From contig NZ_FQXD01000005.1 of assembly GCF_900129865.1 (NCBI RefSeq), forward strand, positions 223,227 through 284,196: 60,970 nt of DNA. The letters run 5' to 3'. The notes beneath the pieces are model-generated. The model was not told where the DNA came from and did no database searches. It saw only the letters and a program-made list of their open reading frames with translations. Positions 8,494-16,912 of this stretch are shown here, one piece after another (position 1 is the stretch's first letter; each line of letters starts with the position of its first letter). Source of the stretch: Virgibacillus chiguensis (lineage in GTDB: Bacteria; Bacillota; Bacilli; Bacillales; Amphibacillaceae). A program made the translations under genes and the position numbers.

Positions 8494-8712
8494 CGTTTAA
8501 AAAAATTTATTTTTTTAAATTAAAAACAGCACCGATAAGTATGTGGGAACAAAGTGTAGTTGCTGTCTGTTGAATTCTATTAGGAACATAGTAAAGTTAT
8601 GATAAAATAAACCTATAGTAAAGAGGTATATGGTCTAGGATGAGTGTCAATAAATTAATATGAAAGTTTAAAAAATAATGAAGGAAAAACATCATATCGG
8701 AGGTGACTGCAG

Positions 8713-9357
8713 TTGAAACCCAAACAACGCCTTATTCAAAAGCCAGACTTACCAGAAGAACTATTAATAAGGAGCTTGAACGAACTTACTGACAATAGCT
8801 TTATTGAAATGGCTAAATATGATCATACTTCTAGCTCATTTACTGCATCGCATGTGGGATTTGAGGATGTTTTTTTTACAAATGTAAACATGCCTCAATC
8901 GAAATTCCCTTTTTCATCTTGGACGAATGTGCTTTTTGATACATGTGATTTGTCGCAAATAGATTTTCAAGGGGCTCGTTTTCGTCGTGTTGAATTTCGC
9001 AATTGCAAATTAGCTGGTGTGAATTTTAGTCAAACAGATATGCAAGATGTACGATTTATAGCATGTGAAGCACCTTATACGTTGTTTGAAAATGCTATTT
9101 TACGTGATGGTGAACTAGTAGACTGCCTTTTAAAAGGCAGTCAGTTTATCGATACGAAACTTGACTATGTACAGTTAGACAATGTCGTGTTGGATGATGT
9201 GTCTTTTAATTTTACTTCTTTAAAAGGAGTGGATCTTAGTAAATGCTCTTATACAAATATTCATCTATCGGAAAAGGAATTACGTGGTGCAATTATATCT
9301 CCAGAGCAAGCGATCTCTTTCATTCAATTATTTGGCGTGTCTGTTAAGCAAAAATAA
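8713..9357 (+). CDS. Pentapeptide-repeat protein
   Basis: A 214-residue protein whose residues 45-185 repeat a five-residue A(D/N)LXX-like pattern (LSQIDFQGARFRRVEFRNCK, then LAGVNFSQTDMQDVRF). This predicts a right-handed quadrilateral beta-helix. It starts at TTG with GGAGGTG upstream. Such proteins range from gyrase-protecting DNA mimics to proteins of unknown role; nothing here distinguishes them. A CHY zinc-finger gene follows 22 bases after its stop and is probably co-transcribed. Confidence 0.85.
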   Translation: MKPKQRLIQKPDLPEELLIRSLNELTDNSFIEMAKYDHTSSSFTASHVGFEDVFFTNVNMPQSKFPFSSWTNVLFDTCDLSQIDFQGARFRRVEFRNCKLAGVNFSQTDMQDVRFIACEAPYTLFENAILRDGELVDCLLKGSQFIDTKLDYVQLDNVVLDDVSFNFTSLKGVDLSKCSYTNIHLSEKELRGAIISPEQAISFIQLFGVSVKQK

Positions 9358-9379
9358 GGTGGAGAAAGTGGAGGATCGT

Positions 9380-9691
9380 ATGTTACCTGTTTTTGGACAA
9401 TTCGTGGATGGAGAAACGCGATGTGTGCATTATCATTCAAACAAAGATATTATTGCGATTAAATTTAAGTGCTGTCAAAAATATTATTCTTGCTATAAAT
9501 GCCATCTAGAAGCGGAAAACCATGAAATAAAAGTATGGCCCAAACATCAATTTGATCAGAAAGCTATCTTATGTGGCGTTTGCAAAACAGAATTTACTAT
9601 AGAGCAATACTTGCAGATGAAACAATGCAAAAACTGTGGCTCGCTATTTAATGAAGGTTGCAGCTTACATCACCATTTATATTTTGCTTAG
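9380..9691 (+). CDS. CHY zinc-finger protein
   Basis: A 103-residue protein rich in Cys and His: CVHYHSNKDIIAIKFKCC, YYSCYKCHLEAENHEI, CGVCKTEF, CKNC and HHHLYF give the zinc-ligand array of bacterial CHY-type zinc-finger proteins. I start at ATG 9380 (GGAGG five bases upstream); a GTG four codons earlier, preceded by AGGTGGAG, is an alternative. Its role is unknown; it is probably a cytoplasmic zinc-binding protein. It follows the pentapeptide-repeat gene. Confidence 0.85.
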   Translation: MLPVFGQFVDGETRCVHYHSNKDIIAIKFKCCQKYYSCYKCHLEAENHEIKVWPKHQFDQKAILCGVCKTEFTIEQYLQMKQCKNCGSLFNEGCSLHHHLYFA

Positions 9692-9791
9692 AAAATCTTT
9701 CTACGATGCGATTTTGGTGTAATACTTCGGGAATAATGGTTCAACTATTTGCTTTAAACCACTATGTTTAAAAAGCACTTGTAGGCGGATT

Positions 9792-9832
9792 GATAAAAGA
9801 CTTGGCAAAGCCAAGCCAAGCCTTTCTTACGT
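9792..9832 (+). repeat. SIR copy 4, hairpin half only
   Basis: GATAAAAGACTTGGCAAAGCC followed by AAGCCAAGCCTTTCTTA is a degenerate 3' half of the short family, between the CHY and ykoC genes. Confidence 0.5.
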
Positions 9833-9917
9833 GTAATGCTTTTGATTGGTGTAAACGAATAAGAAGTAAAGACATTTGAAAGGTTGCAAGCCTTGTGAAA
9901 GAGTAACCTGCTACATA

Positions 9918-10703
9918 TCAAAATTGCCCTTTGTACCAACTGAAATACCCTAATTTTATTGAAATAGCTACAATAATGATGAGTAGCATAATCATACTAC
10001 TTAAAAATAGCCAATCGATAAAAGTAACGCGGAACTGGCGGTAAAAAATACGCGCCTTTTCTCCGCTGAATCCCTTTGATTCCATTGCAACAGCGGTTCG
10101 TTCTGCTTTACGAATGGCTCCGGCAAGTAATGGTATTGCATACCGTTTGTATTGCTGTATGGACTCCTTTATCCCCGATGCTCGACGGACACCTCTTACT
10201 TGATGAGCTGCGCGTATTTGCTGCAACTCTTCACGCATTAAAGGAAGGAATCGGTATCCTGCTAGTATGCCGTAAGCAAGTTTAGGTGGTAATTTACATT
10301 GTTGCATTAAGCTAAGAATAAAATGAACCATATTTGTAGTGAAAATGAACATAAATGATAAGGCGGCAAATGTTAGCATACGTAAAGTTAAAGATAAGGC
10401 GACGGTGACATTTTCTTTTGGCAATTCCCAAAAGAGAAACTGTGTCGTCACCTCAGGGTTCGTTGGCTCATCTGCAAAGGCGATCGATGTCCAAAGCATC
10501 CCAATGGATAAAAGGCAAATGATAAGATAATAACCGATATATAGCTTCCAATTCACTTTTCCAAACAAAAAGGTGAACAGAATAACTACGATACCATAAA
10601 TAAGTGGCGTGAATGGATCAAATACAAAGGTTAAAAGACAAACAGCGATTACCACGGCAATTGCTTTTATACTAGGGTTTAAATTATTTAGTAATGCAGA
10701 CAT
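9918..10703 (-). CDS. ykoC: ECF transporter T component (YkoC-type)
   Basis: A 261-residue EcfT protein with five to six membrane helices. The coupling helices carry the characteristic ALRTAR-like motifs, here YRFLPLMREELQQIRAAHQVR (near 150-170) and KAERTAVAMESKGF (near 205), which contact the ATPase grooves. It is the last gene of ykoFEDC and overlaps ykoD by 20 bases, showing tight coupling. With YkoD and YkoE it forms the importer for the thiamine precursor hydroxymethylpyrimidine or thiamine. A TPP riboswitch upstream supports this. Confidence 0.92.
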   Translation of the reverse strand: MSALLNNLNPSIKAIAVVIAVCLLTFVFDPFTPLIYGIVVILFTFLFGKVNWKLYIGYYLIICLLSIGMLWTSIAFADEPTNPEVTTQFLFWELPKENVTVALSLTLRMLTFAALSFMFIFTTNMVHFILSLMQQCKLPPKLAYGILAGYRFLPLMREELQQIRAAHQVRGVRRASGIKESIQQYKRYAIPLLAGAIRKAERTAVAMESKGFSGEKARIFYRQFRVTFIDWLFLSSMIMLLIIIVAISIKLGYFSWYKGQF

Positions 10704-12336
10704 GAGAACCCTCCATATGCCGTTTTAATTTGATTCGTGTAGGGTAATCTAAATTCCATTTACTTAAGTGTGGCCGCTCCCACAGTTGCGTAGGCGTTTC
10801 ATCTGCTACGATTTCCCCGTTTTTTAATACGACAACCCGATTGGCATATTTGTCGACAAGGTCCATATCATGCGTAACCATGATAATGGTCGTCCCATTT
10901 TTATAGCGGGCTGCTAATAAATGCATCAGTTCACGTGTAGATGCAGCATCTTGTCCAAATGTTGGCTCATCTAAAAATAAAATGTTTTGCTCATCTACGA
11001 TCATGGTAGCAACACTTAGACGACGTTTTTGGCCTTGGCTTAGTGTATAGGGATGTCTATTTTCCATCCCTTGTAGCTGACAACTTGCTAATGTTTGATG
11101 CACTTTTTCTTGAACTGTTGCTTCAGGATATGCTCTTAAACGTAACGTATATGCAATTTCATCAAAAACACGGTCAGTGATAAATTGGTGTTCGGGATTT
11201 TGAAATACGTAGCCAATTTGTTGCCGTAATTCTTTTTGCTTCCATTGATTAATGGACCGATTGTTTACATATATATTTCCTGCTGAAGGGAACTCTATCC
11301 CTGCTAACAAACGAGTGAGTGATGTTTTCCCGCTTCCATTTGCCCCTGTAACCGCAATAAAGGATGGACCTGCCCAAGAGAAAGTAATGTCACGTAGAAT
11401 TTTTTGTTTCTTTTTCGAAAGCTTTACGTTGTGAACTTCTATGATAGGTTCCAATGCGCAGCTTTTTTTGGCAGTTGTTTCTAAAAACGTTTGATCCAAA
11501 TAGGACATATGCGTTGTAAAATCTTCGTAAGTGAAAGGGATTTTTGAAAAAGCTGCTTGATTATTGTCACAAGCTTGTAACGCGAGTTCCGTAATAGACG
11601 GAAGTGCAATGCCTTCTAATTGAAAAAGGTCCGCATGTTTTGTAATCGCTTCTGTTAAAGAACCATCAAATACACCATGTCCTGCTTTGGATAAAATAAA
11701 GGCTCTCTCTATAAAAGAGACCCACCCGTCCAATTGATGTTCAATAACAATGAGCCCAATTTTTTTATCTTCCTGAATATGTTTCATCGTTTGAATGAAT
11801 GCCTGTTTTGCTAGTGGATCTAAATTAGCAGTTGGCTCGTCTAAAATTACAAAGTCGGGTTCAAGTGCTAGGATACACGCTAGCGCGAGCTTTTGCTTTT
11901 GTCCTCCAGATAGAGAATGAATGTTTGCTTCTTTATAAGCGGTTAAGCCTACCATCTGCAATACTCCGTCTATCTTTGTGGCAATTTTATCTCTCGGTGT
12001 GCCGATGTTCTCCAATCCAAAAGCGATCTCATCTTCTACCGTCAACATACAAAATTGACTTTCAGGATCTTGGAAGACGACACCGACATGTTTACTCATT
12101 TCTCCAGGTTTTGTATCTTGAATCGAAGTCCCAAAGATATGGATATCTCCTGCTATTTCCCCATCAAGTTCGCGAGGGTAAATCCCGTTTAAGCAACAAG
12201 TTAGTGTGCTTTTTCCACTGCCACTTGGTCCCAGTAGAAGCATCGTTTCGCCAGAACGCAAATCAAAGGATAGCTTGTTGATAGTAGGGTGTTCATGCTC
12301 GTTAAACCAAAGCGTGAGTTCGCGTACTTGAATCAT
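10684..12336 (-). CDS. ykoD: ECF transporter duplicated ATPase (YkoD-type)
   Basis: A 550-residue protein with two fused ABC ATPase domains. The first has Walker A GPSGSGKST (36-44), signature LSGGQ and Walker B FVILDEPT. The second has GANGSGKTS (near 330), signature LSQGQ and NILFLDEPT. It powers substrate import through YkoC/YkoE. Its ATG overlaps the stop of ykoE by four bases. The variant LSQGQ in the second half is common in ECF ATPases. Confidence 0.95.
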   Translation of the reverse strand: MIQVRELTLWFNEHEHPTINKLSFDLRSGETMLLLGPSGSGKSTLTCCLNGIYPRELDGEIAGDIHIFGTSIQDTKPGEMSKHVGVVFQDPESQFCMLTVEDEIAFGLENIGTPRDKIATKIDGVLQMVGLTAYKEANIHSLSGGQKQKLALACILALEPDFVILDEPTANLDPLAKQAFIQTMKHIQEDKKIGLIVIEHQLDGWVSFIERAFILSKAGHGVFDGSLTEAITKHADLFQLEGIALPSITELALQACDNNQAAFSKIPFTYEDFTTHMSYLDQTFLETTAKKSCALEPIIEVHNVKLSKKKQKILRDITFSWAGPSFIAVTGANGSGKTSLTRLLAGIEFPSAGNIYVNNRSINQWKQKELRQQIGYVFQNPEHQFITDRVFDEIAYTLRLRAYPEATVQEKVHQTLASCQLQGMENRHPYTLSQGQKRRLSVATMIVDEQNILFLDEPTFGQDAASTRELMHLLAARYKNGTTIIMVTHDMDLVDKYANRVVVLKNGEIVADETPTQLWERPHLSKWNLDYPTRIKLKRHMEGSHVCITK

Positions 12337-12917
12337 GATACAGACCTCGCTTTATTTATTTGCTTTCCAAGGGCAAAACTAGATAATACACCTGTCTTAG
12401 CTAGTGCGTCACTAATTGCTTTTCCGAGTACACCGGAAATAATTGCGCCACTAATTATTCTAACAATGAGCATGCTAATTACATAAGGTGTGCTTAAAGC
12501 AGCATATCCGCCACGAAAATAGCCCCAAACAAAACTAAAAATCGCTGCCCCAACTCCTGCTAGCATTAATACCCATAAGGAATAGCGTTTATATCTTGTC
12601 GCAGCAAAAGCAGCCTCTGCGCCAAGTCCTTGGATCATTCCAGTAATAATAATGATTGGCCCCATCGCATTGCCTAAGAGCATTTCAACCGTAGCGGCAA
12701 TTGTTTCGGATAGAAAAGCCGCTCCTGGTTTACGTAATATATAGGCCGCAATAATGGATACGATAAACCAAATTCCAAAAATAAAGTCATAACCAATGGG
12801 GCCCATAAATGATACAAGTAGCTTTCCTACTGGGAGGAAAGCTAAATAGACAATCCCAAATACGACCGATAAAACAGCCATAACAATAATTTCTTTTAAA
12901 CGCCAGTTAGTCATCAC
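12333..12917 (-). CDS. ykoE: ECF transporter S component for HMP/thiamine (YkoE)
   Basis: A 194-residue, six-helix membrane protein matching YkoE in length and motifs (WFIVSIIAAYILRKPGAAFL, GNAMGPIIIITGMIQGLGAE). It is the substrate-binding membrane subunit for hydroxymethylpyrimidine or thiamine. GTG at 12917 has AAGGA eight bases upstream; an ATG one codon later is possible. It overlaps the end of ykoF. Confidence 0.93.
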   Translation of the reverse strand: MMTNWRLKEIIVMAVLSVVFGIVYLAFLPVGKLLVSFMGPIGYDFIFGIWFIVSIIAAYILRKPGAAFLSETIAATVEMLLGNAMGPIIIITGMIQGLGAEAAFAATRYKRYSLWVLMLAGVGAAIFSFVWGYFRGGYAALSTPYVISMLIVRIISGAIISGVLGKAISDALAKTGVLSSFALGKQINKARSVS

Positions 12918-13524
12918 TGTTCACATCCTTTTTAGAAGGACTGTTAGCTGATATTGTAGTCGTCATAACGGTGTGAGAAGAACCATTATGTTCCATGTGG
13001 ACAAAGACTTGTTCCAAGCCATTAAATACATCCTTCCCATCCCCATCTAATCGTGTGGCGTAATGAATGGAGGATACGCGGATGTTTTGCTTTTTCATGG
13101 CTTCAATTTGGTCGTAAATGAGATTCATATAGTCGCCGCCACCTAATGGATAGAGAGAAAACTTTCCAGCTACCTCTTGTTTGATCTTCTTGCTCTCTGC
13201 CTCGTTTAACCGTCGATCATCTTCAGCTAAAAATACATCCCCATCAGAATCTCCTGGACAACCGATAGAATAGGTACCACTAAATACGACATGGTAACCT
13301 GTTTGTGCGGCATGAAGAAATAAAGCTTTTGTGACATCAAATACATGGGTGATTTTCCCTCTCACACATGTACCGACGTCCGTTGTTTTCACCCAAACTT
13401 TAGATGTGTCTACTTCTTTTAATGCTGTTGTAATAACATCCACAAATTGATCTGTCATCGGATAAATGGCAAAATCACAGCCAGCTATTCTACTGTTGTG
13501 GCAAGTATGAAATGGATTATTCAA
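12907..13524 (-). CDS. ykoF: YkoF, thiamine/HMP-binding protein
   Basis: A 205-residue soluble protein with two ferredoxin-like halves of the YkoF/YKOF-Hut family. Typical pieces are FAIYPMTDQFVDVITTAL, YHVVFSGTYSIGCPGD and LYPLGGGDYMNLIYDQIEAM. It binds thiamine or its pyrimidine and is thought to hand it to, or scavenge for, the YkoCDE importer. It starts at TTG with AGGAGG nine bases upstream. It heads the operon, but a 250-base long repeat lies between it and the riboswitch. Confidence 0.93.
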   Translation of the reverse strand: MNNPFHTCHNSRIAGCDFAIYPMTDQFVDVITTALKEVDTSKVWVKTTDVGTCVRGKITHVFDVTKALFLHAAQTGYHVVFSGTYSIGCPGDSDGDVFLAEDDRRLNEAESKKIKQEVAGKFSLYPLGGGDYMNLIYDQIEAMKKQNIRVSSIHYATRLDGDGKDVFNGLEQVFVHMEHNGSSHTVMTTTISANSPSKKDVNSDD

Positions 13525-13632
13525 TTTTCTTCCTCCTTCTATGAATCATAGTTTTATAAATGTACCGCGATGAAATTGTGCTACAAGCGCAAAGGAACCC
13601 GTTTTGAACTTTTATAAACAAGTTTTCACATA

Positions 13633-13884
13633 GAACAAAGGCTCGGTGTGCCCGGTTAGCAACGTAGCGAGTGGAACGAATCAACGAAAGTTTTAGGAAT
13701 CATGCTCCTGCAACAGGAGTATGCCGGCGCCCTTCGACAAGCCCGTCTTTCGTCGGCCTTCCTAATTAGAACTATCGTAAGGCAATGGAGTGAAGTCGCC
13801 TAGTTGCTGGGCGCTTGCGCCGGACGTGGCTAAATAACTTAGTTAGTTTATCCACAGCTGCAAAATTTTATAATTTCCTAGACC
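13633..13884 (-). repeat. LIR copy B, between the TPP riboswitch and ykoF
   Basis: A near-complete long-family copy in reverse orientation. On the minus strand it runs from GGTCTAGGAAATTATAAAAT through AGCAACTAGGCGACTTCACT and GGAAGGCCGACGAAAGACGG to GAGCCTTTGTTC. It is in the leader of ykoFEDC, downstream of the riboswitch terminator. Confidence 0.85.
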
Positions 13885-13886
13885 AC

Positions 13887-13920
13887 AAAAAAGACTGCAT
13901 TCGTGAAGAAGGCAGTCTTT
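13887..13920 (-). terminator. Expression-platform terminator of the TPP riboswitch
   Basis: On the minus strand AAAGACTGC pairs with GCAGTCTTT, followed by a T6 run, about 40 bases after the aptamer. It should terminate transcription when TPP is bound. Confidence 0.85.
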
Positions 13921-13960
13921 ACCAAATAGACTATGTATGTTGTACTCTCTGGTTTTGACT

Positions 13961-14046
13961 GCACTTCCCCACGCTAGTATTATCCAGATCGGGTAATAAG
14001 GGTCAGAAATTATCCTCTCAGCCATCTAAAATAGCTCCCCTAGTGC
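13961..14046 (-). promoter_or_regulatory. TPP riboswitch (thi box) of ykoFEDC
   Basis: Read on the minus strand it contains the conserved GGGGAGC, GGCTGAGAGG, GACCC, CCGATCTGGATAATACTAGCG and GGGGAAGTGC blocks in the right order. GCACT and AGTGC close helix P1. The match to the THI element is essentially complete. Confidence 0.97.
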
Positions 14047-14081
14047 AAATAGTTATGCGGTTTTATAGTTTGTTATAGTGA

Positions 14082-14110
14082 ATTATAGTACAGAACGTCA
14101 ACGTTCACAA
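14082..14110 (-). promoter_or_regulatory. Sigma-A-like promoter of the TPP leader
   Basis: On the minus strand, TTGTGA, 17 bases, TATAAT, ending 36 bases before the riboswitch P1 helix. Confidence 0.65.
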
Positions 14111-14417
14111 CCAATTTGTTTGAAGCTTATAAGTAACTTGCATAGTAAATACCATTTCCTTATCGAAAATAGCAGTCTATCTGTTTTTGTTTAAATTTGG
14201 TTGCAAAAGGTGGTCCATTTCATACTAAATAGGTTATGGTGATGCGAAAAACCATGTTGATTGTGAAATTGCACAGCTGTTTTTGCTTTAGCTATGTTTC
14301 AAGTTGTTACATTTAGTTTAAAGACTGGTTTAATTCGAAATAATTATTTAATTAAGATAATATGTTGAATATACAGATTGGAGACCTAATTGAAGTAAGG
14401 AAAGGGGGAATTCGTGC

Positions 14418-15605
14418 ATGTATGATTACATTATTATTGGTGGAGGTATTGTAGGTTTAGCAACGGCATGGCAGCTGAAAACAAAGCATCCGCATTCATC
14501 CATTGCCGTATTGGAGAAAGAAGCAGCCTGGGCAGCTCATCAAACAGGGAGGAACAGTGGGGTCATTCATAGTGGCATTTATTATAAACCTGGTAGCTTA
14601 AAGGCCCAATTAGCGGTGAAGGGTAGAAATTCTATGATTGCATTTTGTCAAAAATATGAGGTGAAACATGAAGTTTGTGGCAAAATCATTGTAGCTACAA
14701 GAAAGCGAGAACTACCGTTTATGGATCAACTGTATCACCGAGGTTGTAAAAATGGTTTACAAATAACAAAATTACAAAGAGAGGAAGTTATTGATCATGA
14801 GCCATATGTTCAAGCAGAAGGAGGCTTGTATATACCGACAACAGGTATTGTGGATTATCAACAGGTGGCTTATAAATTAGTAGAGTTACTCGCAAACCAA
14901 GGAGTTGATTTGTTTTTAAATACACAAGCGCATCAAATAAATGAGAAAGGATTTGAAGTAACGATAGATACGAATCATCAATCTTTGATCGCTAGAAAGG
15001 TTATCAATTGTGCGGGCTTGCATAGCGACCAATTGGTTAAACAGTCGGGTATTTTAACGGATGTAAAGATTATCCCTTTTCGTGGGGAGTATTTTACATT
15101 AAAAGCAACGAAACATTATGTAGTAAAAAATTTGGTCTATCCAGTACCAGACCCAAAGTATCCATTTTTAGGCGTACATTTGACGAGAGGAATTCATGGT
15201 GAAGTGCATGCAGGCCCTAATGCAGTATGGAGTCTTAAAAAAGAAGGATACAATAAGTGGGACATAGATAGGAAAGAAGTACTAGCTACGTTGTTATTTC
15301 CAGGATTTTGGCGATTAGCAAAGGCAAATATAAAGGTGGGCGCAATGGAAATGTCGCGTTCTTTGTATAAAGCATTATTTGTAAAAAGTTTGCAGCGTTT
15401 TATTCCAGAAATCCAAACAGAAGATATGATAAAAGCTCCATCTGGTGTACGCGCACAAGCTATGCTTCGAGATGGAACACTCCTTGATGACTTTTTTATT
15501 ATACCCGGAAAAAATGTGCTCCACGTTTGCAATGCACCTTCGCCCGCTGCAACAGCTTCGCTAGAGATTGGTAGGATGATAGCTGAACGGGCATCATTAT
15601 CATAA
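14418..15605 (+). CDS. lhgO: L-2-hydroxyglutarate oxidase (LhgO-type)
   Basis: A 395-residue FAD-dependent oxidoreductase of the DAO family. It has the N-terminal dinucleotide motif IIGGGIVGLATAWQL (6-20), the LhgO signature QTGRNSGVIHSGIYYKPGS (about 42-60), and a C-terminal HVCNAPSPAATASLEIG flavin-contact region. It oxidises L-2-hydroxyglutarate to 2-oxoglutarate and passes electrons to the membrane quinone pool. AAAGGGGGAA precedes the ATG. Downstream are a CitB-family regulator and a TAXI TRAP transporter, so a dicarboxylate or glutamate-related uptake and oxidation module is plausible but not proven. Confidence 0.9.
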   Translation: MYDYIIIGGGIVGLATAWQLKTKHPHSSIAVLEKEAAWAAHQTGRNSGVIHSGIYYKPGSLKAQLAVKGRNSMIAFCQKYEVKHEVCGKIIVATRKRELPFMDQLYHRGCKNGLQITKLQREEVIDHEPYVQAEGGLYIPTTGIVDYQQVAYKLVELLANQGVDLFLNTQAHQINEKGFEVTIDTNHQSLIARKVINCAGLHSDQLVKQSGILTDVKIIPFRGEYFTLKATKHYVVKNLVYPVPDPKYPFLGVHLTRGIHGEVHAGPNAVWSLKKEGYNKWDIDRKEVLATLLFPGFWRLAKANIKVGAMEMSRSLYKALFVKSLQRFIPEIQTEDMIKAPSGVRAQAMLRDGTLLDDFFIIPGKNVLHVCNAPSPAATASLEIGRMIAERASLS

Positions 15606-15690
15606 GTTTTTTTCACTAGGAAAGCTTCATTTTACAATTTTATCACAAGGGGCCGAATACGGGATCAAGTCCGAAGAGAGGGAGATACGA

Positions 15691-16404
15691 ATGTGTAAAA
15701 ATACAGAGGTAAAAGTTGTTATCATTGAAGATGATCCCATGGTGCAAGAAGTAAACAAAAAGATGGTAGAAAAAGTAAACGGTTTCATTGTTGTCGCTAC
15801 TGCAAGAGATGGAAAAACAGGTGTCGAGCATTGTCAAATCTATCAGCCCAATCTCGTATTACTCGATATTTATATGCCTGAACAAGATGGAATTCAGACG
15901 ATAAAGGCGCTTCGACATCACAATATAAATGTGGAAGTAATTGTCATCTCTGCTGCAGAAGATAGGGAAATGGTTCGCAATATGATGCAGCATGGGGCGT
16001 TTGATTATCTTATAAAGCCATTTAAGTATAGTCGTTTAGTAGAGGCATTAAACAAGTATCGAGATTATCATCTTCATTTCTATGGCAACGATAGCGTTGA
16101 CCAAGAAATGATTGACATGTGGATCAATAAGCGGTCAGAAGCAAACTATAAAGCGAATGCGCTTCCAAAAGGATTGAATAAGCAAACATTACAGCAAATT
16201 ACCAACTTATTAGAACGCAAAAATAGTTCTATTTCAGCTGATGAAGCAGCTTCCTGCATAGGAATTTCCCGAGTTACCGCAAGAAGGTATTTAGATTATT
16301 TAGAAAAAGGGGGTGCAGTTGAAATTGTCTTACAGTATGGAACTGTAGGCAGACCTGTAAATCGTTATCAGCTTATGCGTAAAGTGAATAAAAACAGCTC
16401 TTAA
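15691..16404 (+). CDS. CitB/DctR-family response regulator without adjacent kinase
   Basis: A 237-residue regulator. The receiver domain (1-125) has acidic E13-D14-D15, phospho-acceptor D59 (LLDIYMP), S88 and K109 (LIKPF). The C-terminal winged-helix region (165-230) has SADEAASCIGISRVTARRYL and GRPVNRYQL, typical of CitT/DcuR regulators of C4-dicarboxylate or citrate uptake. Such regulators normally pair with a CitA/DcuS kinase encoded next door; none is present. It sits just upstream of the TAXI TRAP genes, which it probably controls. Confidence 0.88.
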   Translation: MCKNTEVKVVIIEDDPMVQEVNKKMVEKVNGFIVVATARDGKTGVEHCQIYQPNLVLLDIYMPEQDGIQTIKALRHHNINVEVIVISAAEDREMVRNMMQHGAFDYLIKPFKYSRLVEALNKYRDYHLHFYGNDSVDQEMIDMWINKRSEANYKANALPKGLNKQTLQQITNLLERKNSSISADEAASCIGISRVTARRYLDYLEKGGAVEIVLQYGTVGRPVNRYQLMRKVNKNSS

Positions 16405-16432
16405 TCCATTATATGTTTCCCCCTCTTTTTTT

Positions 16433-16525
16433 ACACTAAAGGGAGGATAAAAGTTTAAAGGGTTACAGAATAAGAAAAACGATGCCATTCGCCCTAAGAC
16501 TTGGCAACAATCCAAGTTTTTCTCA
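16433..16525 (+). repeat. SIR copy 5, joined to LIR copy C
   Basis: ACACTAAAGGGAGGATAAAAG, AGAAAAACGATGCCATTCGC, then AGACTTGGCAACAATCCAAG and TTTTTCTCA. It follows a T7 run after the regulator gene and is immediately followed by a long repeat. Confidence 0.8.
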
Positions 16526-16530
16526 AAATA

Positions 16531-16790
16531 AGAAAGCATAAAATTTGTTGCTTTTGTTGGATACCGATTTAGCAGAATAGCGACGCCCGGCTTCAGCACC
16601 CAGCAACTAGGCGACTTCACTCCATTGCCCTAAGCTAAGTCACCAGCGGTTCGTGCTAAATAGGAAGGCGACTAAAAACGGGCTGGCCGAGGGCGTCGGC
16701 ATATCCCTGTTTTAGTGCCAGGCTTCCTAAAACTTTCGTTGTTTCGCTCCACTCGCTACGTTGCTAACCGGGCGCCCCGAGCCTTTGTTC
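16531..16790 (+). repeat. LIR copy C
   Basis: A nearly full copy from AGAAAGCATAAAATTTG through CAGCAACTAGGCGACTTCAC and AAATAGGAAGGCGACTAAAA to GGGCGCCCCGAGCCTTTGTT. It fills most of the gap between the response regulator and the transporter genes. Confidence 0.85.
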
Positions 16791-16804
16791 AGTGTAATTA
16801 GAAG

Positions 16805-16855
16805 TAAATATTTTGAACAAAATGACCAAAACGCACATTATGTTCAAAATATTTA
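16805..16855. promoter_or_regulatory. 15-bp perfect inverted repeat, candidate response-regulator operator
   Basis: TAAATATTTTGAACA at 16805-16819 and TGTTCAAAATATTTA at 16841-16855, separated by 21 bases, lie about 60 bases upstream of the TAXI binding-protein gene. The AT-rich, widely spaced arms suit the dimeric CitB-family regulator encoded upstream. The link is inference. Confidence 0.6.
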
Positions 16856-16864
16856 TATTTTTAA

Positions 16865-16878
16865 TTGGAAACGTTATC
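16865..16878 (+). promoter_or_regulatory. Catabolite-responsive element (cre) candidate
   Basis: TGGAAACGTTATCA matches the CcpA cre consensus TGWAANCGNTNWCA at 13 of 14 positions. It is 35 bases before the transporter ATG, where bound CcpA would repress. Confidence 0.65.
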
Positions 16879-16912
16879 ATTTGAACCATAACAATGGAGG
16901 GGGAGAGGAGTT

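Noticed and set aside
11832-12281. Long plus-strand frame (149 codons) inside ykoD
   Set aside because: Antisense to a well-supported ATPase; the translation resembles no protein.
13600-13884. Long repeat B considered as part of the TPP riboswitch expression platform
   Set aside because: The terminator and aptamer are complete without it, and the same sequence occurs at unrelated genes.
15194-15616. Minus-strand frame (140 codons) inside lhgO
   Set aside because: Antisense shadow, no ribosome binding site, composition of a reversed oxidoreductase.
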